DNA of 64,000 nt, taken from Primula veris (lineage: Eukaryota; Streptophyta; Magnoliopsida; Ericales; Primulaceae). Under the pieces are notes generated by a model. That model ran no database searches and was not told the origin of the DNA. It saw nothing but the letters and a program-made list of their open reading frames with translations. The position numbers and the translations under genes are program-made. Below, piece after piece: positions 32,891-46,208 of this stretch. The stretch covers positions 17,969,992 through 18,033,991 of the forward strand of contig OY821746.1 in NCBI GenBank assembly GCA_963682055.1. The letters are read 5' to 3'. Numbering within the stretch: position 1 is the first letter of the stretch; each line of letters starts with the position of its first letter.

Positions 32891-34586
32891 CAAATAATGC
32901 CCAATAGGTATCACTTTTAAAATTATATTACTCCTAACTACCTCCATAAGTTCATATTCCTTATAGGTACCACTTTTTAATTATTTACTTTATTTACCAA
33001 AACGCCATACACATATTTCATAAAAAATAAAAAAAAAAACACATAAAATTATATAAAATGCAAAAAATAACAAAATTTTAACAAAATAAAAAAAATAAAA
33101 AAAATAATAAAAAAAAATAAAAAATCACAAAAATCACAAAATATAATTAAAAAAAAAATTTTAATTTAAAAAAAATTATAAAAAATCACAAAATCACAAA
33201 ATTTTAAAAAAATTACAAAAATTATAAAAGATGAAAAAAATCACAAAATATTAAAAAAAATGAAAAAAATCACAAAAAATTATAAAAAATACAAAAAATT
33301 ATTAAAAAAAATCACAAAAATCACAAAATTATAAAAAAAAATTGAAAAATATCACAAAAAAATCACTTTTATTGAACTTTATGCACTTTCGACTGTACTA
33401 GATGCACTTTCGACTGAACCAGATGCACTTTTAGCTGAACTATATGCACTTTCAGCTGAACCAGATGCAGTTTTAGTTGAACCAGATGCAGATTTTACAG
33501 TATGATATGCACCTTTATTGAACTAGATGCACTTTTGTCTGAACCATATGCACTTTCAGCTGAACCAGATACACTTTTAGCTGAACCATATGCACTTTCA
33601 GCTGAACCATATGCACTTTCAGTTGTATCAAATGCACTTTTAGTTGAATCAGATGCATTTTTAACAGAACTATATGCACTTTCGATTGTACTATATTCAT
33701 TTTGGACTACACTATATGCACTTTTGACTTAACTATATGTACTTTCCACTAAATTAGATGCACTTTAAGCTGAATCAAATGTACTTTCAGCTGAACCAGA
33801 TGTACTTTCAGCTGAACCAGATGTACTTTCAGCTGAACCAGATGCATTTTTAGCTGAACTATATGCATACTCACTTTTATTGAACTATATTTACTTTCGA
33901 CTGAATTGTATGCACTTTCAACAGAACTAGATGTACTTTCAGCTGAATTGAATGCAATTTCGACTGAATTATATGCAATTTTATTTAACTATATACGCTT
34001 TTGACTGAATTATATGTATTTTTTACTGAACTAGATGCACTTTCAGCTCATTTAGATTAAAAAAAGGTACATTTATCATGGAAAAACCATTTTTTTGTAT
34101 AAAAAAAATCACTTTTCGGTATAAAAAGTGTTATATTGACAAAAAAAAATTATATATTTTTTGTAATTTTATAAAAAGTTTATGATTTTTTAATTTTTTT
34201 ATAATTCTTTTTTTTATATGATTTTTGTGATTTTTTATAAATTTTTATGATTTTTTATATTTTTTTTTTATTTTTCGGTATAAAAAGTGTTATATTGACA
34301 AAAAATATTATATATTTTTTTTTGTAATTTTTTTAAAATTTTGTGATTTTTGTGATTTTTTGTGATTTTTGTATTTTTTTAATAATTTTTTTTGTGATTT
34401 TTGGTGATTTTTTTATATTTTTTTATATTTTTTGTGATTTTTTGTGATTTTTTTTCATTTTTTTAAAAAATCAATTACTAATAAAACTCATATAGTATAA
34501 AAAGTGGTACCTATGAGGAATGCAAAATTATCAAGATATCTAGGAGGAGTATAAGTTGCTATGAGTTACTTATAGGAAATTACCCA
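32891..34586. mobile_element. MULE-like foldback element with a 21-bp repeat core
   Basis: It is flanked by 9-bp direct repeats, ttttaaatt (32882-32890 and 34587-34595), the size made by Mutator-like elements. Terminal inverted repeats of about 85 bp share 'cctcataggtaccactttt' types of sequence (about 32955-32973 and the inverse at 34496-34520). Inside, A-rich 'aaaatcacaaaa' runs on the left mirror T-rich 'ttttgtgatttt' runs on the right, extending the inverted arms to about 470 bp. The centre is a tandem array (33368-34060). No transposase is present. Confidence 0.65.
33368..34060. repeat. 21-bp tandem array, about 30 copies
   Basis: The unit is 'atgcactttcagctgaaccag' with substitutions (ttttagctgaact, tttcgactgaact and others). 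Because 21 is a multiple of three, stretches stay open, for example 33502-33732 on plus and 33515-33700 on minus, giving a seven-residue periodic peptide. That is a by-product of the repeat rather than evidence of a gene. Confidence 0.95.
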
Positions 34587-35422
34587 TTTTAAATTTTGGA
34601 TAAGATAAAATTTGTTATGCTTTGATAAATTTATATAGGTCTTTGCTATTCCGAAAATAAAACAATTCACAATATTTTTCCGAGACTTTTTATATCAAAT
34701 TCGTTCTAGAGAGAGAAAGAAAAATACATTAAAATTGAGAGTTTGTGCACGAATTCTCCATTTTATTGACGTTTTATCGTAAGATCATCTCTTCTTCTTA
34801 CTTTTTACGTTGTTTTTGAGTATTTACTTTGCTTTTACAGCATGTTTACGTATGTTTGCATGTTTTTTTAAATCATTAATCTTTTATCTCGCATGCAAAA
34901 CTAGTTAAAAGAAATAGGGAATGTCGTATAAGCTAGTTACGGATTAATTAACGTCGCATGTTAAAGAACGTAACTTGTTTATAATCTGAAAAGCCTTTAA
35001 AACAACCTAATAATATGATATTTAGTAGTTTTAAAACCCCATAGGAACGAGCCGTTGGATTGACAACTCAACCGCTAACGCTCTCCTCGTTACTAATTAA
35101 TTGACGCCTAATTAGTAAATCCCTGTAAAAGTATCTACGCCAAACGGTTCCACGGACGATAAACTTGGTGTGCTTCCCAAGAAAAATGCTACTGTTACCC
35201 TCGTGCTCTTACGAGACCTTTTAGTGCGTAGGAAAAAACTACATGCCGAAAGGGCAGACAGTCACATATCGAACTTCGTAATTAAACGTTGTGTGTTATT
35301 TACTATTCTGTCAGAACTTTTCAGTTATAACTGAAACAAAATTTTAGTTATAACTGAAACATGTAACAGTATTCGGAACATGAACATAAGACAAACGTGT
35401 TTTTCAATAAGAAATAATACAC

Positions 35423-35774
35423 TGTTGAGTATTATTATCCCACATCACTTGTGGATAGATCGTGGCATTTGTTTAAAATATGTTGCTCACCTTACTTGCT
35501 ATGAGGCCTTTTAGTGAGTAAGGGTATGGGCTTCAATATGGTATCAGAGCCCGGTTAGTCCCAAGTGATGTTGGGTCACCTCACCCGTCCCAGAATGGAC
35601 GGTATATTACACTTGTTGGGCCCGTTCGGATTTAGTCCAGCCCACAAGTGAGGGGGAGTGTTGAGTATTATTATCCCACATCACTTGTGGATAGATCGTG
35701 GCATTTGTTTAAAATATGTTGCTCACCTTACTTGCTATGAGGCCTTTTAGTGAGTAAGGGTATGGGCTTCAATA
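35423..35774 (+). mobile_element. TRIM with identical LTRs
   Basis: The 116-bp LTRs (35423-35538 and 35659-35774) read the same at every position I compared. The initiator-Met-tRNA primer site TGGTATCAGAGC follows the first LTR directly (35539-35550). A polypurine tract AGGGGGAG precedes the second (35651-35658). The whole 352-bp element is flanked by a perfect TACAC duplication (35418-35422 and 35775-35779). It has no coding capacity, so it depends on enzymes from another element. Confidence 0.92.
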
Positions 35775-35910
35775 TACACTGTATAGATTTTGTAGTTTGC
35801 GAATTGCTGATTTGTTTTAAATATCTTTAATCTTGAGTTGGTTAAGTGTGAATCTACAACATTGTGAGGGTTTAAATTGATTCTCGTCTTTAGAATTTAC
35901 AATAGCCTGA

Positions 35911-36383
35911 TTATATGGATGTGTTCATATATAACTTTGACAGGAAAATAATATTACCCGGCCATTGTGTCAAAAAGCTTGCCTGAAAGCGTTTGAGCCA
36001 CAAATTTACAAGAAACTCAAAAAATAAAATAACTTGTGTTTTAACGCACATTAAAATTAAACATAATGCATGCATGTGTCCGGTGCGCATGGCGCGTCAT
36101 TAGTGATAACAATTTTACGAGTTTCAATCCATTTGACCCATTAGGACAAAGTTGCACTTTTACCCATTTGACCCGACCCGACCCTTTTTAAAAAATATTT
36201 TTTTTTCGTTTTAAAAAATAAATCTCATAAATGTCAAAGATTTCAAATAAAATTTGTTAGGTAGATTAAAAAAAATATTATTTAGAAATATAATATAAAA
36301 ATAATATAAAAGAGAGTTTAATGTATTTGATTTATATGGATGTGTTCATATATAACTTTGACGGGAAAATAATATTACGCGGC
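35911..36383. repeat. 52-bp direct repeat pair
   Basis: 'ttatatggatgtgttcat' and following bases, to 'aaaataatattac.cggc', occur at 35911-35962 and 36332-36383 with two visible differences. The interval contains 'gacccgacccgaccc' (36172-36186), so it may be the footprint of a mobile insertion or a duplication. Confidence 0.7.
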
Positions 36384-36427
36384 GTCACGCACCACATTCG
36401 TAGATGCACATGCAAGGTTTATTAGCT

Positions 36428-36781
36428 GAGAGCAACCGCATCAGCAAGGTTAATCATTTCTTTAAAACTAACACAATTTATATATTTTAAGCAACCATTT
36501 ACATTTACACAAAATTTCATATTTCTTATTAATTTTCTTATAATAATCATACATTTTTTTTTATTATCATTTAATAATCATAATAATATTTCAAACAAAA
36601 AAATATGGACCCCGTGATAGTTTCTTGCTATTATATACATTTCTCATATATAAGGTGAATTTTGTGTTTCTAAAAATTTAGGGAATTTATAAGTTTCTGA
36701 CGCATGTCACTTTTTATAGCATAATCATTAAATTTTAAGAAAAATTATTTTTTGAGTTATCAGATGCGGATGTTCTGAGGT
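36428..36781. mobile_element. MITE, probably PIF/Harbinger- or hAT-like
   Basis: The end 'agagcaaccgcatcagc' (about 36430) is mirrored by 'agatgcggatgttctgag' (about 36763-36780). The interior is AT-rich and non-coding. The target duplication is not clear. Confidence 0.45.
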
Positions 36782-37095
36782 TAGAAAGTGGTACGTATAG
36801 GTGAGCCAAAGACCTATATTACCATCATAACCTTACTGTTTTGTGTTATTGCACAACGAAGAAAGGAGAAATTTTTACATATCAACAACTTGAACTTTAA
36901 ACTTCACATTATTATTTATAAATACTTAAGGATCACCAATAACAAAACAGAACTCACACGCCAACACTCATCGACTTCGATCTGGTGACTGGTGTAACAT
37001 GAAGAAAAGGAATAAAATACATTTGGTAACAATATGACAATTTAATGAATAGAATGTACTTATTTATGTTTAATTGGTTTTGAAGCCTGGCGAAA

Positions 37096-39267
<2,172 letters not shown>

Positions 39268-39307
39268 TTAGACTGTAGAGATGATGATTGAGAGACCTTG
39301 AAGGCCC

Positions 39308-39393
39308 TCAATTTATAAGGCTTGAATATGCTTAATTTTCATGTATGTAGACCGCGTATAAAATATTTTTCCTCCATTAGCAACAAGCGTGAC
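39308..39393 (-). promoter_or_regulatory. Peroxidase 1 promoter block shared with peroxidase 2
   Basis: In the gene's direction: GTCACGC (39393-39387), TACGCGGT (39358-39351) and CAAGCCTTATAAATTGA, which holds the TATA box (39324-39308), about 105 bp before the ATG. The same three motifs in the same order lie upstream of peroxidase 2. ACGCGG fits the CGCG-box consensus (VCGCGB) known for CAMTA calmodulin-binding factors; that link is inference. Confidence 0.65.
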
Positions 39394-39780
39394 TTTTCCT
39401 GCTTTAGCTGCATCAATGCTAGCTGTTTAAAAATAAAAATAAAAATTAGTCATATCCAAACAATTTCAAAGAAGAAAAGTCTCTGAAGTTTTTGCGTTTT
39501 AATAATAATTGAAAATAACCTTTTACCGTTGTTCTTTGTTCTCAAAACTCCTTTACGTTGGAATATGGGTCGAAAATCATGTTTTTATTTTTAAGAATAA
39601 TTTGTTTTGAAAATTTATAATCAGTTTTTATGTGAATGTTTTTTTAACATTTGATAAATATCATGAAAAAGTACATGAATATTAATGTGACTTTAAACAT
39701 TGTTTATAAATTATAAGAGTTATATACAAGAGGATTGTGGTTAAAGATAATAACTAAAACAAGTTCGTAATAGTTGTTGA

Positions 39781-40271
39781 TAAGACCGTAAACAAAGCGA
39801 AACGAGCGGAACGTGACTATATTCATGTTTATTAGCTGAAACGCTTATTCTTGTTCAGTTTATGTTCAGGTAAGATAAACATATACGAACCAAACGTTTC
39901 ACGAGCCGAATACGAATTGTTCGTGAACGCTTTCACTCAAAACATTCAGAAGTTTTTTAAAACAAATAGTTCTTTTTTTAATATATTATAATATTATCAT
40001 TTATTATTATATTTTACTATGATAGAATTATTTATAATTAAATAAAACTTTAGTTAACTATTTTATTTGACGTTGTAACACAAATATATCTTCCATTTTT
40101 AAGTTTAAATATTCTATTAATATATAAATACTTGTTTCCATACGTATAATTGATTCTTTTAACGAATTGGGCACTTCACAACAAAATTCGGTGAGTGTAA
40201 GTTTGAAATAATACAAACATATCATTTACGTTATTACAGTAGAAATAAGTTTATTAACTTTACAGTGATAC

Positions 40272-40358
<87 letters not shown>

Positions 40359-40538
40359 TAAATGAATGCGAGCTTAAACGAAGCGAACAAAGTCGTGTTC
40401 ATGTTCACCTCATTTAATAAAGGAATGCAATATTCTAGTTCATTATCAAGTTTGTTTATAAATGAAGAAAAATGAACTGAACATTACCGAGCAGAATATG
40501 AATTTTTTCAGGAACGACTCATCTCATTTACAACTCTA
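39781..40538. mobile_element. Non-autonomous hAT-type element upstream of peroxidase 1
   Basis: The ends 'taagaccgtaaacaaag' (39781) and the inverse of 'tagagttgtaaatgag' (finishing 40538) are imperfect inverted repeats. They are flanked by 8-bp near-duplicates, gttgttga (39773-39780) and gttgttgg (40539-40546). The interior repeats 'gttcgtgaac'-like motifs and contains a long (AAT)n tract. No transposase is present. Confidence 0.6.
40274..40359. repeat. (AAT)n microsatellite
   Basis: An uninterrupted run of about 28 AAT units within the hAT-type element. Confidence 0.95.
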
Positions 40539-40999
40539 GTTGTTGGTATTGGATTAACAAATAAATTAAAGTTATGAATTGTTTAATTAACTATTATTAC
40601 TAATACCATTCGAGTCTTTTTTTAAATGAAATGGTTTTATTCAAATCATTGATATAGACAGACTTAAAGTGAAAGTATTATTTATACTGAGATTATGTAG
40701 AACTCGGACAAATATAATTTTGTTTCTATGAATTTCCGTTAAAAATAAAAGGACTTAATTTGTTATTAGTAGGCTTTTATTTCATGAAATCAAATATTAG
40801 CTTTTGATATTAAAAACATTTTTAAACCTTTATACACCACCAGTCATCTTATTCTAAATTTCTATATTAAGTAAGATTTGATAACTAATGTAAACTTTGT
40901 AGGTCTAATTATGACATATTTTTCAAAAACTAAGAAACTAGTTATTGATGTTTGTGGTTATCGTCATGATAAGCACTCAAAACTCATACGCTTACAATA

Positions 41000-41215
41000 T
41001 TAAAGGTTTAACGGCTTATTGCATGCGGTAAATGCAACCGTGATTTCTATAAAAGTGAATTGATTAGATTTTAGCCTGTTTAGTAAATGAAAGGAAAAAA
41101 AATAAAAATTGACAAACTTAGTGAACATCTTCTAGCACTCGAGACAAGTATTGAGATAGTTGGTGGTATGATTAGACCAAAAAAAATTTATTTTTGGTGT
41201 TAAATCGAGTATAGA
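41000..41215 (+). mobile_element. Fragment of gypsy-type 3' region and LTR start
   Basis: 'aaaggtttaacggcttattgc', 'cactcgagacaagtattgag', a polypurine-like 'agttggtgg' and then TGATTAGACC (41171) repeat the order seen at 32340-32565. Similarity ends soon after, so it is truncated. Confidence 0.6.
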
Positions 41216-41407
41216 AAGATGAGTTTCGAGTCAATTATTGCGTATTTATGCGTCATTTAGTGAAATATGCGTCACCTAGCCTAAATTCGTTCTTGGATTT
41301 GATATTTCGGTATTTTTTCCAATTATATACTGTAATTGCTCTCGTGCTCATATGGAAAAAAAAAAACACTGGGGAGTCAAAAACACATTTCTCCAACTCC
41401 ATCGGGA

Positions 41408-41410
<3 letters not shown>

Positions 41411-41471
<61 letters not shown>
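41411..41471. repeat. (TA)n microsatellite
   Basis: A pure AT dinucleotide run of about 60 bp. Confidence 0.95.
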
Positions 41472-41474
<3 letters not shown>

Positions 41475-42885
41475 GCAAAGAGAAATCTTAAATAGAAATG
41501 AAGGGTGTATTTATTCGGTGATAGTGGTCGAATCCGGTTTTAGAAAAATAATTTTCACTAGATTTAGTTTGGATTAAATTTTAATTGATCACGATATTAA
41601 ACTCGAATTGTTTGAAACGACCCCACGAATCAACTCTAAAGCCCCAAAAACTTCAATTTGATATATTATTCGGCTTAGTGGGTCCCAGTCTCAAAATAAA
41701 GTTTATATTTACCTAAATACATCATTACGAAAATCCGAAAAAAAACACGAACGTAGAAAATGTAGATTTACCATGGATATAAAGAAAGAAATAATAAAGA
41801 AGAGAGAAAACAAAGAACGAAGAAAGGAAGAATGAGGAAGAGGGAACAAATAGAGTTGTGATTGAATTTAGAAAGTGTGATTTGATAAGAAATAGTTTGC
41901 TATGTGTGTATTCTTTTTATTTGTCTTTATTAAACTATTTGGGTGTACAACTAACATTAAATCCATGTACCATTTTCGTATTTTTAAAATAAAGTTAATG
42001 ACAATGAATGTTTGAATATATTGATTAGTTGTTGGTCACTTGATTTACAAATCTTACAAGTAAAAGAATGTTTCGTGTCATTTACCGACTACTATAACTT
42101 AAGTGAAAGTGATAAAAAGAATGATACGAAAGAAATATCATTATTTCTCAACCAGTACTTGAAAAATATCACTATTTTGATGGAGGAGTATAAAAACGGT
42201 ACAAATTTTCAAATTTGAATTTAAGCTTTATTTTTAGAGTGTGGGCAACCAGAGATTCAACTTTTACTTGAGCTGAAGAAGTTTGATTTGCAGTAGGTAA
42301 AGAAGGCTCTGATAAGTAAGAAGGTTGACATGGAAAATTATTTGTCAACAAAACACATCTTTTTAGACTTGGATTAATTTGTAAACAGGACAATTATGTC
42401 GCTGTATAACAAGGTTTTTTGAAAATTGTTGTATAAGCAAGGTTGATAACGTGTGTGCTCAACTTTCTTATTACAAGTTAAATTTATATTAAACAATGAA
42501 ATCCGTGTGATTCTTGGTTTAGGCCCCCATAAATTTAATAGTCTATGAATGAGATAAATCAACATATTTTCCTATGTCAAACATTCCTAATATGGAAATT
42601 TCTTCACCAACCAATGCGTATTATTAATTGTTTAATTTGTTTTTATTACAACATAAAACTAAATTAAACAATAAAAAATTATCAAGAATAACAACTAGTG
42701 TAATAGGAAATAAAAACAATCTCAGATTTATATCCGTCTATATACACTTCGAAAAATGCTCTTATCAACGTCTATTGTGGCTTATGAAACCGCCAGTTTA
42801 TTTTACGACACCTTGGACCTCTCAATGAGTATACGTAACAAAATTTATCATTTTTTAGGCTTCAGTGGTACCTCCTTGTTGTAGG
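41475..42885. other. No recognised gene
   Basis: AT-rich sequence. Several frames of 60-75 codons exist (for example 42012-42218), but none has a recognisable domain or splice context. Confidence 0.4.
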
Positions 42886-43209
42886 TGTTAGATCACATAT
42901 AACTTATCATTAAAAGGTCTCGTAATGGTAAGGATGGATAACTCTTTATAAACCACAGGCTCGATCATTATCTAGTCGATATGTGGATAATATAATATAA
43001 CACTCCCCTCGCTCGTGGCCCGACATTTTAAGGGTCATTCGAGCGTATATATTAAATGGGTGGAGCTGAGCCCAACATCGTTAGGCCTGCTCTGATACCA
43101 TGTTAGATCTCATATAACTTAGCATTAAAAGGACTCGTAATGGTAAGAATAAGTAACTATTTATAAACCACAGACTCGATCATTATATATGGGATAATAT
43201 ATTCTAACA
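42886..43209 (-). mobile_element. TRIM 2
   Basis: LTRs at 42886-43002 and 43101-43209 start TGTTAGATC and end CTAACA/ATAACA on the plus strand. On the minus strand a primer site TGGTATCAGAGC (43089-43100) and a polypurine tract GCGAGGGGAG (43003-43012) show the orientation. The flanks gtagg (42881-42885) and gtggg (43210-43214) are near-identical 5-bp duplicates. The LTRs have diverged more than those of TRIM 1. Confidence 0.88.
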
Positions 43210-43214
43210 GTGGG

Positions 43215-44411
43215 CATATATTTCTGTAACGACCTGACCTCCGGCCAAACCGCCACCGTTCGCTATATAACCAGTAATGTCCGTGTTGGCCCAAATTTGT
43301 ACTCGTTTTTTAGGTCGCACGAATTTAAAAGAGTTTGTTAATTACAAGGATAGTCTATTAGCTTATATACCATATAAATACTCTTATATCCCATAGATGT
43401 TGGACTGGAGCACATACCTTTAAACTTCACTTTCTCACGGATTGTTTCTCTGAAAATCCTGGTAATCACATATTCGCTCACCTTTTTATTGTTTGACCCA
43501 CTTACGAAGGAAAAAATATCAAAGAATCTCTGCCCAGACCGATTGCAAAAACTCGTGACTGTAAGGAGTTGGCTGACAAAGTAGCCCGAGGTCAGAGGTC
43601 TCGACCCTCAAGCGGAACAGATCTGGTTTTCACAATTCAAAAAATGGTGTCATTCAGTTTGATATTTGACCATTTAGCTCAAAATTTGGTTATCGTTCGA
43701 TTTAATTTAATTGTCATTCGGTTCAATTTGGTTGTCATTGACTTCAAATATGGTTGTCATCTATGATGCATGAACATTCCAAGAAAGATGGCGTATTGCG
43801 TGTCGCACACGCGAATACCCGTCGAACACTACATTTCACGTGTCGGAGTTTTCAAATCCCGTGTACTTAACGTATTGACATACCACGCAAACAATTCTAC
43901 GGACACGCCTTGGATACATTCTAAACATCATGTACACTTAAACTACACGAGAAACACAATTTATACTATTAAAAAGTTTCTATATTTTCAAATTTTACAA
44001 TATAATCTATAAAATTAACAATTATCTAGATAAAAGATGAAAGATGAAAGATTCGCCAGTTGCAATTAAAACATTTATAATCTTACTAGTTTTTATAAAC
44101 AAAATGTATAACAACCCATATATAGAATACTTGTAATCGTGCCCCACGCGTTGCGTGTGCGATGCGTAATACGATTAAAATATAGGAAATAAGTATAGTT
44201 CTGATACAAATATGTGAAGAATAAAAAAATATATAAGAGCAGAATACTTAAAAGAATTTTGAGTTGTTAAAAGATGGATAAAGAGTGCTAATTATTTTTT
44301 AAATTTTCTATTATTTATGAGAGTGACATTACGGTAATTAATATAAAAGTGTAATGATAGTTTTGGAAAAAAAAAGTAAAATTTGACAGGCTCAACAAAT
44401 CTTTCGTTGAT
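43215..44411. other. LTR-like fragment and unassigned sequence
   Basis: The start 'tgtaacgacctgacctccgg' (43225-43244) looks like the 5' edge of a gypsy LTR, but no partner was found. At 43650-43760 the phrase 'ggttgtcattcggttcaattt' repeats in degenerate form three or four times. No gene is seen. Confidence 0.3.
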
Positions 44412-44428
44412 ATATATATATATATATA

Positions 44429-44741
44429 AAGTAAGTTAAATGAACATCAATTTAGACATCAATTTGGACATTTTTTTTTTACAAAAATGATCCAAATCAA
44501 GATTTGATTAATGCAAATCTTCACGGTTTCATCACAGAAACACAAATATGCGTCTTTTTTTTTTTCCGAGATGTATAATGACATGTTTTGGAAATTACGG
44601 CATTATACATCTCGGAAAAAAAAAACAAGACGCATATTTGTAAAACTGTTGAGATTTGCATTAATCAAATATTGATTTATAGCGTTTTTGTAAAAAAGTG
44701 TTTAAGTTAATCTCTAAATTAATGTCCATATAAGCTCCCTA
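44429..44741. mobile_element. Foldback MITE between TA runs
   Basis: The arms pair over about 140 bp: for example 'tttgattaatgcaaatct' (44506-44523) against its inverse near 44652-44670, and 'ccgagatgtataatg' (44566-44580) against its inverse near 44603-44617. Both ends abut (TA)n runs (about 44409-44428 and 44742-44764), consistent with insertion at TA. Confidence 0.75.
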
Positions 44742-44989
44742 TATATATATATATATATATATATTAATTATTATTTGATTGACATGTCCTAGTCATGTTG
44801 TGTTCTAAATTTTAGAAATTTACTGTTTTACCGTGTATGTGTTGGGTCGGACACACGAATACTTCTACCTACCAGTCATTCAACTATCGAATTAGCAGAT
44901 GGTCCAATACTGGACTTTCACTTACGCCAACAAGCTAATTGGATGTAGTCGGAGTTTCTTAGCTGGATTTCATATATATATGTATGTAT

Positions 44990-46208
44990 GTATGATGAAG
45001 TCAGGAGTAGGTGAAGAAGGCGTCAAGTAAATTAGGTTTTATCTAGGGTTACGTGTTTAGTTTGACATGGGAAAGAATGTCAACGAAGCTCAGTTAAGAC
45101 CTTAACACTGACAAGAGAATTACACACGGATTTCATTCTTATGGAGGACAAAAGGGAATTTTTGAAACTTTTCTTTAAATTTTAAAGTCAAATTTTTTTG
45201 TTCTATGGTACGGTGCTAGATAGATTAAAAAGGCTGAAATTGAGATATGTTGACATTTTCACATGTCAACTTTGTTACATATTTGGAGGCTTGGAGCCTT
45301 CTTACCTGCTGCAAATGAAAGCCAGCTACATATTGAGTTCTGACGTTTGTCAGAAAAGGATAATAAATATTTATACTCTTGAAATCAGGGTAAAAAACCA
45401 ATAAAAAGAGTATAAGATTTTCTCAATGTATACAATAGTATTTTTCGTTTACTATCAACTAATGCCACAACTATGTTGTATAAATGCTTATGACTGAGTA
45501 TACATTTGGACATCTACAAGCAAATGCTTTTAGACTCATCGACATTGTACGGAAATTTTCAAGGACGTCGCCAAATGAATTTGGTTATATCAGCAACTAT
45601 CGAGAAACTCAAGAGTAAAAATGCATGTATTCGTGGCTCTATCTGCCACTCATATATATACTTCTACATAATCCATCTTTCCCATATAAGATGTAAGGAA
45701 CTAGCAGATATATGAGCAAAATAATATAACAGGAGGGAAATGATTTTTGATCCTGCAATGTACCCATAAATCATGAACAACAAGACGCTTCACTTTCTTA
45801 TTAATGCATGGAGCCAAATGATGTTTCTGGATTGCATACAATTCCATGGACCAAGTTGCAGATCTATATTTGTCCTTTTGCAGTTTGGCGTATGCATCCG
45901 GGATAAGCACCGGGAACATCCGCACATGTCGTTGCACTTAAGCCGAAAGTACCAAGAATTATATCATGTAAATGTAATATTGAAGAGGAAAATATTTAAT
46001 ATGACTTTCTTAATTGAGTCTTTTTCATGATAAATGATAAACGTGTTGGTTACAATATGAAAAAGGAAAAGACACTAAAACAGAACAACTCACAAAAAAA
46101 AGGGCAAAAAAGAAAAAATCTTAAATAATAGGCGCCGAAATTACTCTCTTCTTAATACATGAAGAACCATCGGTCAATGTTTTTTGTGCGCTGAAATCGA
46201 GTTGTTGC
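44990..46208. other. No recognised gene
   Basis: Frames at 45773-46030 (plus) and 45701-45937 (minus) overlap each other and show no known domain. A short run of tatgtatg repeats lies near 44980. Nothing could be assigned. Confidence 0.35.

Larger units (their letters stand above)
32553..35264 (+). mobile_element. 3' LTR of gypsy-type element, split by a foldback element
   Basis: It starts TGATTAGACCACG at 32553 and ends GGCAGACAGTCA at 35264. A 1.7-kb element (32891-34586) with a 9-bp target duplication interrupts it. Without the insertion it is about 1.0 kb. It shares the 'gaccggtcagg' palindrome (32863-32873) with the minus-strand solo LTR at 26727-29453. The end blocks 'ccacggacgataaacttgg' and 'cgtgctcttacgagacc' also match that LTR, inverted and diverged. 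Confidence 0.7.

Noticed and set aside
33502..33732. 76-codon frame with a repeated AL(S/L)AEPYALSA pattern
   Set aside because: It arises from the 21-bp array in a MULE-like element; the opposite strand is equally open and there is no gene context.
45701..46030. Overlapping plus (85 codons) and minus (78 codons) frames
   Set aside because: They overlap on opposite strands, neither has a recognisable motif, and no promoter or splice evidence chooses between them.
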